64,000 nt of DNA from positions 62,001 to 126,000 of the forward strand of contig JALMLS010000253.1 in the NCBI GenBank assembly GCA_038496445.1. The letters run 5' to 3'. The position numbers were made by a program, and so were the translations under genes. The notes below the pieces were generated by a model. The model made no database searches. It had not been told where the DNA came from and worked only from the letters and a program-made list of their open reading frames with translations. Below, piece by piece: positions 12,601 through 24,400 of the stretch (the stretch's first letter is position 1; every line of letters starts with the position of its first letter). This DNA comes from Trichosphaerium sp. ATCC 40318. Its lineage: Eukaryota; Discosea; Flabellinia; Trichosidae.

Positions 12601-15600
12601 CATTCGCTTTACAGCGACTTCTTGGCCCAAATACTTACAACTATATACTATTCCAAAAGCACCTATATTATGTTATATAAATAAGATATACTCACGGATG
12701 AAAGTAAAAAGAGCATACCCTCCGCAATCTTTTCCAAATTAGTAAAATTTCTTGCACTGAAAAACTGCGTTGAGAGAAGCTTGAGGAGTAGGAAAGCAGA
12801 TGCACTGTTTTTCATCTTCATTATTTTACTCAACAAAGCCCCAACAACATTTCTATTACCAACATGGTTGAGATCAAGGCGAGTCAAAGTCAAACAACAG
12901 TAAACAAGAACAAAAAAAAGGTTTGAAAAAGCAAAATAGTCAATAGGATACGAAGATGAAGCAAGTAAGGAATATTAATGTGTAAGCCATCTCTGACCAT
13001 AGGATATTGATCGGCATATAGTGGCTCCAATGCAAATCCGCTATTAAAATACTTAGATTCCATACACAAAACGAGCAAAAAACAACTTACTTTGGCGATA
13101 GTAAAAGAGCAAAGATTAGCTGTAACAAACTTGTATGAAGCTTGACATCGCCGTATAATTTTCTAGTCCAAGTTTCTCTATTGTACATATGTTTTTCCAT
13201 CTCTTCAATACTCTGAATCGCACTTTCTTGCTACAAAAAAGTCACGTTTTTTCGTTCCGCCGAAAAAAAAGAGCGTACTGTTTGCTTGCTTGTGTTACTA
13301 GCTGGTACTTCTTTATCTTTCGTAGAACTAGTAGTCAAATTCAACTTGAACTTCATTCCATTTCCTCCTTCAGATGCTGTAGTACCAGTTGCAGAACCCT
13401 TTTGTAAACTATGTTAGAAATCTACAAATCCGCAGCCAATTTGGACGTACAGTTGACCCGCTCATTGGAAGAGAAAGATCAAAGTTAATTTTCTTCGATT
13501 CAGTAGCATTGCCACTCAAGGAAAGGTTTAATCCTGGTAAACCAATACCATTTGTCTTTTTAGGGCTGCAAAGAGATCCAGAAGAGCTACAAGAATCCAA
13601 AGTTAGTACCGATAGTTTTTTCCTGTAATTAGCCAAGACAGGTACCTAAAACTTGAAGAGTATGTGTCATCAGTAGAGTAATCGCCACTAGAGGATAACT
13701 AAAAGGAGGTTTAACGAGAAATCAAGGGTATACGAGGAAGTAAAAATAAAAAAAGAAGCTCGTACATCATTATCTTCCTCATCGGTTGCAACGTTCTCTG
13801 ATTCTGTGGCGGATCTAGCTGTTGCTTCACTAGGATCACTGCTAGCAGAACTCGTAGGACTCGTATTACCACTAGAAGTGGGGCTAGAATCGCTACGTGT
13901 AGTACTCATTGAAGATGAAGGCGAGTCCACTATTTCATAGTAAATAATCATAACGTAAGGAAAGGTGTAACTTACTGTTAATTTCAGTGGATTTCTTAAC
14001 AAAAGGTAGAGGTTTCGCTCCTTTCTTAGGTAACCCTCCAAAGTTTAGAACTGGTAAACTAGGCCTAGAACCATCACTTGTAGGGGTAGAGCTGTTACTT
14101 TTGGTGGACACAAGCTATGAACAGATTAGTATGAAAGGGCTTTTTTACTGAAAACGTACAACTTTGTTTTGATTCTGTAAGTGTTGTTGTCGTATCCTTT
14201 CTTCTTGTTCTTCCTCTCTACGTTTTTGTGCTAATTCAGCATGAACACGCTGACTCTTAACACGGACTTCATACTCAAGGTTGATTTCCCTTAACAACAT
14301 TGTAAGTCGAAATAAAACAAAATTCCTTTTGTACCTTGCTAAGAAGTCCATTGCTCGGAGCTGATAGAACTTCATCTGTACGTTAGGGTCCTTCTGTGCA
14401 GCAAAGACAATGAGGATCTTAAGATGCTGTCTACACAACTCTAACGTTTCCTTATCAAGAGCATAATTATTGTAAAGTTTTATAAACTTCAAATACGAGT
14501 GGCCAATATAATAGTCAATATACATTGACCACGAAGTATCTTTTTGGACAAAAGAACGTCTTATAGAGAGCGCTTTATGTATTAAACGAAGCATCTCAGA
14601 CTTGAGTGAAAGATTCAAAGGTAGATCAGCAGCTATGAAGTCAAAGTTAGTCATGGAAAAAATTATGAAAACCACAATTTACCTTTCTTAGAAAGAAACA
14701 ATGGTACAATGCCAGGTTGACTTGGATGTATCAAAAAATCAAACTTATTGATTGGATCCATCAACGATTGATTATACATATCAGTACCCTCGTCAATATG
14801 AGGATTCTTTACCATAGCCAACAAACCCTTTAAAACAAACATCAGCAAGGTTAAAAAAAAGGAGAAAAAGTGAGCTTCACTCTGCACTCTACCTTCGTTT
14901 TAATCATTGCTAACAATCCCTACGACATTCAAATAAGCAAATAATCACAGTACTAAAAGAACTATCTAATGACATACTCTATAATACTTGATTGCATGAA
15001 CTCGATACTCAACCAACTCCTCTTCCTTGTTGGCACTGCAAAGATTTAGTAAACAAAAAGGATAAAATTATTTTGTATTTCAAACGAATAGACGTACGCC
15101 TTCATTCTGCTCTCGAACTTGTGATCAAAAAGCATAATTGTATACTCTCTAACAAAGTCGAAACCTTCATTCTTATGAACCAAGATAGCAAGCAATAAAT
15201 CATTCAAAGGTAAGAACTTATTCTTAGATCCAAGTTCTGCAAATACGCGTAATAATTGCTGTATGAGTTTAATGTACTGCAAAGAAGGCTTTTCATTAAT
15301 AATCCGATTAATAACAAACATTGTTTCCTAAACCAAGTAAGAATACAACAACAAAACAAAAACTTAAACTCTTGGAAAGAAAGAAAAAGAAGCAAAAAAA
15401 AAGACAACTGTCTTTGTTACTAACCTTGATTTTTAACAAGTTTGCCAAACAAACATCAGCCACTTGGTTAGGCATTACCCTAAAACAGAAAGTCAATACA
15501 AGGGCAATCCCGCAGGAAACTATCAGTTAAAGAAGAGATGTACCTTGTATTACAGTAGTGCATATAATCTGCGAGCATTGACAAACTAGTTGCAACGCTA

Positions 15601-18600
15601 GAGAAGTTGGATGCAGCTAGAGTCCATTCTATCCGTTTGTTTATACGCCAAATGAACTTATCTAGTTTCATTCTAAAATTGCGCTTACGATCAGCTGACA
15701 TAGTCTACAAAATAGGTTAGAAACATCAACTGCAAGTCGGTGTTTAAAAAAAATAAGACAAAAAAGCTGGTATACATACATCTGTCATATCAGCCCAACG
15801 CCTAGTATGTGCAATCTCAATCTCATCCGCATGACGCCTCAGTACAGCATATATCTTTTCTCGTGCCTCACGATCATCTTTTAGAGGATCATGCTTATGG
15901 GACGCCAACAACTTTAAAAGAAAGAAAGTTAGCCATGTGACAGTACTTTTTGTTAAATGGTTCATAGCTTACCTCAAGGAATAATAAATTAACAGGTACT
16001 GGATTATGATCTACAAATGACTTTTGTTTGCTTAAAGTAACCATAACTTCAAGTATATTCTGTTTAACAACATAAAACGGATTCTTTCTAAAATTAGCTA
16101 TTTCGCTGCCAAGCTTAGACCTCTCTTCCTCTTCGTCACTCTTTTTGTTTTCCCTTATATTCCTAAACATACTTTCAATAACGTAGAGTAAAGACATCAA
16201 AAAAAAACGAACATAATCAGCAAAAAAACGAGTCCTTTGGAAGCAAGAAATTTAACAAATTTGGTTTGATGTTTAGTTTGTAGCAAAAAAATAACTGTAC
16301 CTTGTCTCACGCTTATAACAAAGCAAAGCAGATAAATCAGCAGCCATATATGTTTCACCCAAGTTTCTAGCAAGCTGTCTAAACTCTTCCTTCACAGGAC
16401 GTAACCTGTTAAACACCTCACGATTAGCAAAAGAATAAGAATAAAAAGTCAAAAAAAAAAATATCAAAAAACGTGTAACATTCACGTACTTTCGGCCAGG
16501 AGTGGAGGTAGCAGGTCTCTATAAAATAAACATATCAAAAACAAGTTTCTAAATAACAAAAGGAAGTAAAGAAGCAGAAAACCATACGTTAGAAGCAACA
16601 CCTGGACCAGGAGAAAAATAAGTTTTTTCGCTTTCTACACCACCAGCTGTATTTGGATGTGGCGGTAAATTAAGCTTTGGTACAGCAGGTAATGGCTTTG
16701 ATATACCCTCTTTTATAGGTTTAGGAGATGAAGTAGTTGTTATAGATTGTTGTTGGTGTTTTGTCTTTGCAACAGTTCTCTTAAGGTTTTGTAACTCTTC
16801 AGCAATACTCTTAGAGAAATCCGAGCTCGCAGATGATTCGCCTAAGTCACTAGAGCCTAACAACCGGTTATCAATACTAAACCTTTCTTAACAAGTGAAC
16901 TACGTACGTTTCTTTGTCTTAGCCTTTGGAGGTAGTGGTGGAGGCTTAAGGTTTAGGTTAGTAATGAGCCAAACATTGTTCATGTACCTTTGATTTGGAG
17001 ACAGATTTTCTCCTCTCACTTCGCCTCTTAGTTCGACGATCACTACGTCTCTTCTCGCTCCTGCGTTTCTCTTTCCATCCAAAATCAGAGGCTATTGATG
17101 GCTTGTCTTTTCTAACAATACCAATCGGTTGAGGCATCTTTAAGCCAAGTTTCTGTGATGTAAGTTCAAAAAGCTCCAACAATTTCGAAACACCTGGCTT
17201 CTCTTCAATCCAAACCCTTTTAAAACACGTGTTAACTAACTTTCACTAATATCACTAGCAATATTATTACCTCATAAGTTCTGGAACCGTTATTAATTGG
17301 CACAGAGCAGTTGTTAATGATTCTAGACTGGCTCCAGACAATGACTTTACGTATTTCCAATACTCATCATGGAAATACTTACTTGCAGTAGTATCACCTT
17401 CAATTGCACACCTAGACGACACATCATAGTTAGCTAAATGCCGCAACACATACAACAATAATCTTATCAAACAACGTACCAAATAATTACAATAGCTTTA
17501 GAATGATACTCTTCAGTAGGTGGGCAGAATTCAATGAGTGTGAACATAGTTTTGAATAAATCCTGTCTCATCCACTCCATCTTCTCCTCAGACATATTTA
17601 CTCTATTTGATTTTGCAGGACCATGCAATTGCCTTTAAACAAAACACAGTTAATAAAGTTTAAGAACAAATTTAAGCTAGAAAGTTACATACATCAATGA
17701 AGTATGAATAGAATTTAATGCAAGACTGACATCTTCATCCCAAGATACCTCCTAAAACAACCATTATTACACAACGGTGCTTCAAGCTCAAGAAAGAAAA
17801 AAAATTATAAAGAAATGAAATTACTCCGTACGTGTCTATGCTGAGATCTTACGGAAAGTAACACAGTGGTAAGTAGAGTGCCCTTATCCTCTTTGAAAAA
17901 AAAAGTTAATACCAATAACAGTTCTTTCAATTGAAATAAACGTACTTTTACCACTAGTTTTAACACCACGCAATATCTACAAAGCCAGTTAGCACCAATA
18001 CAAGAATTCCTTTCAAAAAAAAAAGTGTGACCAGAAAACTACTCACGTATTGACTGCTTGCTCTTATCATCTCTCCTTTAAATAGCTCATCTGGGTTATA
18101 CCCAAGAGCACCACGAACAAGGAAAGAATCTTCTACATTGATATTCAAGAACTCTAGACGCAAAAAACGTTAAAAATGACGGTTTTTTTTTTCTTTGTTT
18201 TTTTGTACCAAGTAATACATCATTAAACGTCTCAACATGAACAATACCTTTTGTTTTAATGCAAAAGAATATTAAATCTCTAAAATTAAGACTAACAGTT
18301 ATAGACTTTAACTGCTTTTTACCGACTTTACTGTGCTTCGTAATAATAAAGCTATGGCCGTTCAAAAACACCACATATTCTCGTAGCTTTAACTCTGCAG
18401 AAAGCTGTGATTTATGGCTTTGTTCAAGTTCCTCCTCTAGACAAAAATAAAAACAAGCCTGGATGCTGCTAATACGACGTATATGTAGTCTCTGTAGCGA
18501 ATAAAAGCGAAAAAGGTGATTATTAAGGCGTTTTGTTCTTTTTACGTACCAATGTAATTTTTGTTTGCAACCACTTGTCTAAGAAACGTAGAGAACTTTA

Positions 18601-19145
18601 TCATGAACTCATTTAAGCGACGCAAAGCCTTTAAAATCTTCTCATCAACTTTGCACTTTATGACACCGTCTTTTTTTCTAGCACGAAGTTCTATTGCGTC
18701 TAGATGTTGGTGCCATGTTTTCTTTTCGCATCGGTACGATAACACCAACCTAATATTGAAATTTGAACCGACAAGCTTTAGTTGTTTTTGAAACTTTTTT
18801 TTTTCCGTTTCTTTGTAAGCAATGGTGTTGTAGCGCTCAAGAGAGGGTTTTATTGAAATTGGTTATTAGGCGTACGGTTTTGATTTTCCATGTTTTAAAG
18901 CGTCTGAATGCAATCTAAGGAAACAAGACGCTGGAGCAGACCCGACTAGGGCCAATTCTATTTTAAATATTACAAATCACTTCTTTTTTTATCTTATTGA
19001 AGGTACCTGCTTCTTTATCGCTTATAAACAAAATACCAGGTATATTGGGGTCATATTTTATAGGCTTGTCAGAGCTAAGGACCAGACGAACTCTAGTAGC
19101 GCCAGCTATCGTAAGCGTAGGCGATTGGTCGAATGAAAGTGCCAT
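9699..19145 (-). CDS. Giant protein: PH-like region, protein kinase, catalytically dead dual-specificity phosphatase
   Basis: Many short exons run on the minus strand. The N-terminus (from ATG 19145 or a later ATG near 18885) includes FKTWKIKT, then LVLSYRCEKKTWHQHLDAI, which looks like a PH domain. About 5 kb of helical, low-complexity and Arg/Lys/Ser-rich sequence follows with no recognised domain. The kinase spans about 12730-11400: LEKIAEG/GAFGIVYSCKYLG, VAVKRME (ATP lysine), HYDIKLDNFL (catalytic loop, HYD for HRD), DFGES, SPEM, and DVWSIGCLFYELLTGE; all key residues are present. After a Ser-rich exon, a GTACGT...CAG intron (10948-11004) joins in frame to a DSP domain: ETYLYIGSHA, GITHIVNASDLPNLYE, then VLVVCSDGMSFSSALVVSFL, where HCX5R has lost both His and Arg. 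A Cys-rich tail (QCLCQRGGV, CACQ, CPCVSCSGY) follows. The kinase-phosphatase fusion is inferred from the reading frame; two abutting genes are the alternative. Confidence 0.68.
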
Positions 19146-19225
19146 TCACCCCGCTGGCATTTAGGTATTTCCAAAAAACTGTTTTTTTTTGAAAACAAAG
19201 TCGACACAAGTCATAAAGCAGTAGG

Positions 19226-20638
19226 ATGGCAACTGAGGCGACTGACGCGCCAAAAGAGAAAGCGCCACCGTCACGGCCTAACTATGAACTGATGCAGCAG
19301 TTTGAGCACCCAGATTTTGTTACTACGGTGGCATTTAGCGGTATGCATACCAACACGATTGTAACTGGTTGTACGTGTTTTCAACATTCTATTTTATTTT
19401 TTGAGCGCGAGACTATCACCATTGGTGATGTTTACTCAAATAGCTTAGGCCAGGATGGTAATGTCAGGATTTTTAAAGAGACAGAAGAAACAGACAAGTG
19501 GGCGCAATACAAAATGGTCGAGACGTGCCACAAAACCGTACAAACCATTTATTTAATAATACAAGACACGTAACGCTATCTAAACAGGGTATTAATTACA
19601 TATCATGGCCAAGAGGGGTAGAGTACTTTGGAACGTGTGGTGATACCAAGGTAGGTATTAATCTGCTGCCTGGAAGAAAAAAAAAGCCGTTAAAAGAGTC
19701 AAAGTGCTAACGTTTTACTAAAAGGCCGCCGTGTGGGACAAGGAAGGTAATAAGATTTGCGAAACAACACCACATCCAAAGATGGTCATGAGTATTGCCT
19801 TCTGTACAGCCCTTGAAGTATTTTATACAAGTTGCTTTGATGGGAAGGTGAGAGAATGGTTCGTTATTTTAGACATAAAATTCCTTTGTCAAGAAATTAA
19901 ATTTATTTTTTTAGGAGCTCCTCAGGAGAACTAAGACACACTTTTGAAGACCACAAACACGCTGCCATATTCTGTAGTTGCAATCATAAAGGTGACCAGC
20001 TCGCCACATCTGGATTCGACGGCAAATGCTTCATTTACGATACTCCATCTCGCAAGCTTCTGGTAACAGTAGACGGCACCCCAGATGATCCTGTGTACGG
20101 TTTATTTCTTGCTACATACTTCACATCATGATCGTAGGCAAAGTATCCTTATTTAACTGATACGTGCGTAGGTGCTTCTCACAGTTTAGTGCCAATGGCA
20201 AATTCCTTCTTGTTGGTTATATGGGAACAAATACTGTTAAATTGGTTCAAGTATCAACAGGGATAACAAAACGCGTTTATTCTGCTAATTTTAATGAGTA
20301 TGCATCTGTTGGTGAGCTTAATGGAAGCTTATTGTTCTTTGGATCACATGACGGGACTTTAAATACAGTTATTGTTTCGGCACAAGATAAGCTACAGAAA
20401 CTAAAACATCATAGTGGTTAGTTAATAATTCCTCCTTTCCAGTATGATGAATTCTTTTTATTCTTATGTATTGTTTAGCTCCTATACTACAAGCAACTTG
20501 TAAGAAAGGTGCTCTTTGGGTTGCTGATGGTACGTTATTTGTAAAGTTTAAACAAATCAAGTATTTACCTCTTTTTTTTTTGAAATTTCGAAAAACTTTT
20601 GTTTGATCATCCTGATTACTTAAGACGTCTTGGTTTAA
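19226..20638 (+). CDS. WD40-repeat protein, WDR5/SWD3-like
   Basis: ATG 19226 lies 80 bp from the divergent giant gene. The spliced reading shows successive WD40 blades: MQQFEHPDFVTTVAFSGMHT, GQDGNVRIFKE, INYISWPRGVEYFGTCGDTK, AVWDKEGNKIC, FYTSCFDGKV, CNHKGDQLATSGFDGKC, FSANGKFLLVGYMGTNTVKL, and GSLLFFGSHDGTL. The order and spacing of the last blades resemble WDR5/Swd3, the scaffold that holds histone H3K4 methyltransferase complexes together, but a distinguishing peptide is not visible. Acidic GH-WD pairs are degenerate. The last exon is short (ending VADDVLV, TAA at 20636-20638) and is tentative. WD40 fold certain; identity moderate. Confidence 0.75.
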
Positions 20639-20978
20639 TTTAAATTAATAAAGATCCCTTAGGTTCTATGGATAAATTTTGTAACTTGTACAAGAAGAAC
20701 TAAACATGTATGACTTTTGAGCACTTGTTTTGCGATGATTTGCTCAAAACAAAACATAAATGTATAAATCAATTTCTGGATACCTTGTGGGAAGTTTTTT
20801 TTTGCGCAATGTGGCAAGTGTACTGGAAAGCTATATCAAAGGTTTTTGTTGAAATGCTGTCTGTGCAATGTTCTTTGTTTGGCATTTTTCAAAACCTCAT
20901 CTCTTCTCACGTCTATGTATCACCTGTCAAAGTGTCACATTTTTCTTCTTATTTCTACAAATCCTTACATTTTTGAAG
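20639..20978. other. Intergenic spacer
   Basis: This T-rich spacer separates two plus-strand genes. No conserved coding segment was found, and the open frames here are short and unsupported. It should hold the terminator of the WD40 gene and the promoter of the oxygenase. Confidence 0.5.
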
Positions 20979-22627
20979 ATGGAAGCACCTCAAGAAGGCG
21001 AAGAACTTTATGGCGAGCATCATTTAATGCGTACGCATACTGTTCGGGTACCTAATAATCTCTCCAACAACGTTTAGAGCATTTAGCTTCGCACATGCCA
21101 GAACACATTAAAAAATTATCAAAGGTATCTCTCGATAACCCATGCGTGGATATTAGTTGTTTGACAGCGTACTAAGGAAAAACAAATTGAATGGCTGGAA
21201 TTGCAGCTTAATAGCTTCAGAAAACACCAAGAGGCCGAAGAGGAGGCAAAGGCAGTACTAAAGGCGTACAGAAAACGCGTTAAAGAAGAGTATAAACATA
21301 AACACCCACATTTGCTACAACTGGACGGATGGAAGTTTACTACGTCGTTCATTGACGCTATGAATGGTTCAGACGATCAAAAAATGCGTATAATGGACGA
21401 AGTAAACAAGGGTATAGCAAGAATACATCACTATACGCGTACTTATACTCGTTAGAGCTTTACTCAATTGATATGCTTCAACAAAAAACTTGTGTTGAAA
21501 TTCTTGAAGAAATAGAGCATTTTGAGGCTTGGTGCGATAAAGTAAGGCACTACATTCAAGGTTGAATGTCAACCGACAATTTCTTGGGCGTTGAGTTCTT
21601 TTCACAAAAAATCGTTGCCTTTTCCTGTTTTGACGTGAAAGTCAGTGTTGCTGATGATGGCCCTAGAATGGCTTGTGTGTACATAGACCCAATTCTATGA
21701 ATAACTATGGAGCTATCCTGGATGATTTTGGGTTTACAGATGTACTGTCGGCTCTGATGAAGACTTATATTAATCCTCTTTCTCGTTTGAAATGGGGATA
21801 CATTGGTAAGCTTTTGTAATGTTGTCATGCTGTCATTGTTGTCAGTTGACTAAATGTTATGTAAAGGTGATACACTAGATGAACATCACGGGTTTATTGT
21901 TGAGTATAAGATAGGAAAAGACACAGATCTAGGTGAGACAACAACGATGATTTTTTGATTTTTTTTTTGGTAATGTTGACGGTTTTTTTGTTAAGGTTTT
22001 CATGTTGATGATAGTGATGTTACTTTAAATCTTTGCCTTGGCAAGAATTTTACTGGTGGTGATTTATACTTTGGTGGTGTACGGTAAGACAAGTCTTTAA
22101 GGGTTTTTGTGAATAGCTAATAAGAGTTTGTTTTAAAGGTGTAATCATCATCAACAGACTGCTCCTAAACAAAATGAAAATATCACATTTGCACATAAGA
22201 AAGGCTTTGGATTACTACATCTAGGCAAACACAGACATGCCGCTGGTCATATAAACGATGGTACGCTTGAGCTTGCGTGAAAGAAACCCGAAAGTCCACA
22301 TTGTTGCCGCTTGTCTAAAGTTGTGGCTTCTTCACGGATACCCGAGATTAAAGCCAATAGGCGTGGCTTTAATCCATACCTTAGCGCTGCCATGGTTGCT
22401 GTTAGGATATCGGAAGTGTTCGAACCCTAACTTCAAATTTACTCTTTTTACAAATTTCTTGTCAGAATTTTTTCCTCAGCTTTTGATTGACGGTGTTTTA
22501 TTTTAAAGGTGAACGGTTTAATTTAATTCTTTGGTGCAGATCTACTAAATTCAGAGAAAAATTATCACAGCTTCTTAGTTGTCCTTCATGGTGTGGTGAA
22601 CATGTTAAAGAAAAAACAAAAAAATAA
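20979..22627 (+). CDS. 2-oxoglutarate/Fe(II)-dependent oxygenase with helical N-terminus
   Basis: ATG 20979 starts MEAPQEGEELYGEHHLMRTH. The N-terminal half is a charged helical or coiled-coil segment (EKQIEWLELQLNSFRKH, EEEAKAVLKAYRKRVKEEY). The C-terminal half is a prolyl-4-hydroxylase-type double-stranded beta-helix: LGFHVDDSDVTLNLCLG holds the HxD iron ligands, NFTGGDLYFGGV is the usual strand after them, and HLGKHRHAAGHINDGERFNL carries the distal His and the 2OG-binding Arg. The iron and cosubstrate ligands are therefore intact. The residue before GERF is split by an intron at 22261-22508 (248 bp, long for this window). TAA is at 22625-22627. It resembles PKHD/OGFOD-type enzymes that hydroxylate proteins; the substrate is unknown. 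Confidence 0.82.
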
Positions 22628-23038
22628 AAGTTTAGATGTAAAAGGAGGTATAAAATTTTATTTTATATTATTGAAGTGAGAACAAGTGATTGACGTAGAT
22701 GCAGAGGAACGCTTAGTACAAAAGGGATTTGGGCAAGGAGTCACAGGGCCAGAAGGAGTCAAGGGCTAGCTAACGGAACTTATGGGAAATGTGAACTACT
22801 GTAACAACGAGCTTGCCTACAAGGTTTTTTATCACGTGTTTTTCGTCGTGTTTATGACAACACATTGGAATAAAATGACACACAGAAATCAACATAAAAC
22901 ACAACAAACTTATTACCATCACAAAGCATTTATTTTGGATCACCAGCACCATGTTTTATTCAAAGGGGGAATAAAAATAGTGTACATTGTAATAGTCTCG
23001 GTATTAACCGCTACCAAGTACGCGTCACTGCTCACTTG
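22628..23038. other. Intergenic region between convergent genes
   Basis: This region lies between the 3' ends of the oxygenase gene and Cys-rich copy A. No coding exon is supported. It contains a CACGTG at about 22833 and AT-rich stretches suited to polyadenylation. Confidence 0.5.
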
Positions 23039-24400
23039 TTACCATGTTAACAACTTGTACAACAGAGGAACAATAGCGTATAACAAAGTGTGAGAGTACC
23101 TTTGCTTCGCAGCACTTCTTTGAGACGCTGTACGCTTTACAGAAGATGAAGTTGGTTCAGTACACACAAGACTCTGTGATATTCCCACTTTACCGCTTAC
23201 AGAACAGCCACTTTCCTGAATATTAGACCTGAATAATCTATTAGAACATCCTGAGCCATAGTATTTCGTCTGGGCCAAATAACCCTAATGTAGTAGTTTA
23301 GTTAAAAGGTACATTGTTGCCCTGGCGTACATCAATGCACCTCATAGTAAATGAGTTTCCCTCAACATCACTGACGCATTCTCCACTTGTATAGTTATTT
23401 GAGTATGCAGACTGACCACTGCAGTCAGTGTTTAAGTATCCCAAAGAAGATATCGACAACGGTGGAGGTGGTGACTATCGTAGAAGTTTGTACTTAATTG
23501 TTGTTTTATGCTACGTACTGGGTTGGTAGTGCATTTAATTTTGTACGAGAATGGTGGAGCTACATAGCACCGCGAATCTGCAGATAGCTCACTCTCTTGG
23601 TGGAAATCTTTGCAGTCATCCTTGTACGAACGGTAGATGAGCTAAACATAAAATTAAGTTAATGGTTAATAGCTAGCTCTTCGTACAGTAGAATTGTTTG
23701 GGCAGTCAGTGTATTGGATTCCGGTACGATTTACACCAGTAGGCAGAATAGTAATTTCCTCATAACACGTGTTGAAACTACGCTCGACCGTTTTGAAAGG
23801 TGTGCCAGAACAGAGAATGTTTGAATAAACCTAGCAAGTGATCAGAATGAAGTAGGTTGTCTTCAAGCCACAAACGTGCCTCCATACTGATTTGAGATGC
23901 AACACTGTTTACGAACAGAAAGACAAGAATAGCAATACAATGCGTTTTGAAAGAATAGTGGTCCATGTCACTGGAATTCTTAACTATGATTCAAGCGATA
24001 GACATACCTTAAACTCATAGTGTTACATAGTGAGATGATAAACTTCATAAACTATTGAGCACGCGACAATTTCGTTACAGTATTCTCGTGTAATGAATTT
24101 AAACGTGAACTACCAACTATTTGCTTGTTTAACAATATCGGGTATGCCTGCTCTTCATTCCTTGAATACACATAAAGCCTTGAGTCAAACGACTGGCAAC
24201 TGATGCATTGAAATCCTATTATTACGCGAACAACAACACCAAATTACAACAAAATCTGAAAAAGATGTTCTTTAGATTGTATAGCACGTGCAGTGTGCAA
24301 ATTTTCACATGGACTGTTGCAATATCTGGGGTTTTGGGCTTTGACACGCGACTTCTCGAACAAAACAAGTATCACTGACAGCCCTTAGACCATTGCTGAT
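23035..24400 (-). repeat. Inverted segmental duplication, arm A
   Basis: The reverse complement of this block matches 37640-39350. The match covers the Cys-rich gene and more than 400 bp upstream of its ATG. The stretch from about 24190 to 23880 is almost base-for-base the same, and homology resumes around 24260-24395 (GTCAGTGATACTTGTTTTG against GTCAGTGATACTTATTTCG). Arm A is shorter: about 300 bp present in arm B upstream of the gene are missing or replaced here. Confidence 0.8.
23039..23966 (-). CDS. Small secreted Cys-rich protein, copy A (probable GPI anchor)
   Basis: ATG 23966 begins a strong signal peptide (MDHYSFKTHCIAILVFLFVN, then SVASQIS). Several short exons follow with spaced cysteines and sequons (NTCYEE-like, YTDCPNNS, KDDCKDF, SRCYVAPPFSYKIKC, DCSGQSAYSNNYTSGEC). 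The last exon (23039-23278) contains YGSGCSNRLFRS, a Ser/Thr/Lys stretch, and a terminal hydrophobic peptide LLYAIVPLLYKLLTW. An N-terminal signal plus a hydrophobic C-terminus after small residues suggests a GPI-anchored surface protein. It matches no domain I know. It is the inverted paralogue of 38365-39344: signal peptide and upstream DNA are nearly identical, while the C-terminal half differs clearly. Exon joins in the middle are approximate. Confidence 0.7.

Noticed and set aside
18885-19145. A separate 60-residue gene on the minus strand starting at 19145
   Set aside because: It is more likely the first exon of the giant kinase gene, since PH-like sequence continues downstream, but the joining intron could not be fixed.
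22400-22440. GTTCGAAC resembling a tRNA T-loop
   Set aside because: The flanking five-base arms do not pair on either strand and no anticodon or D arm is present.
22261-22508. Open frame of about 80 codons on the plus strand
   Set aside because: It lies wholly inside an intron of the oxygenase gene that splices HIND to GERF in frame, and it has no domain or conserved pattern.
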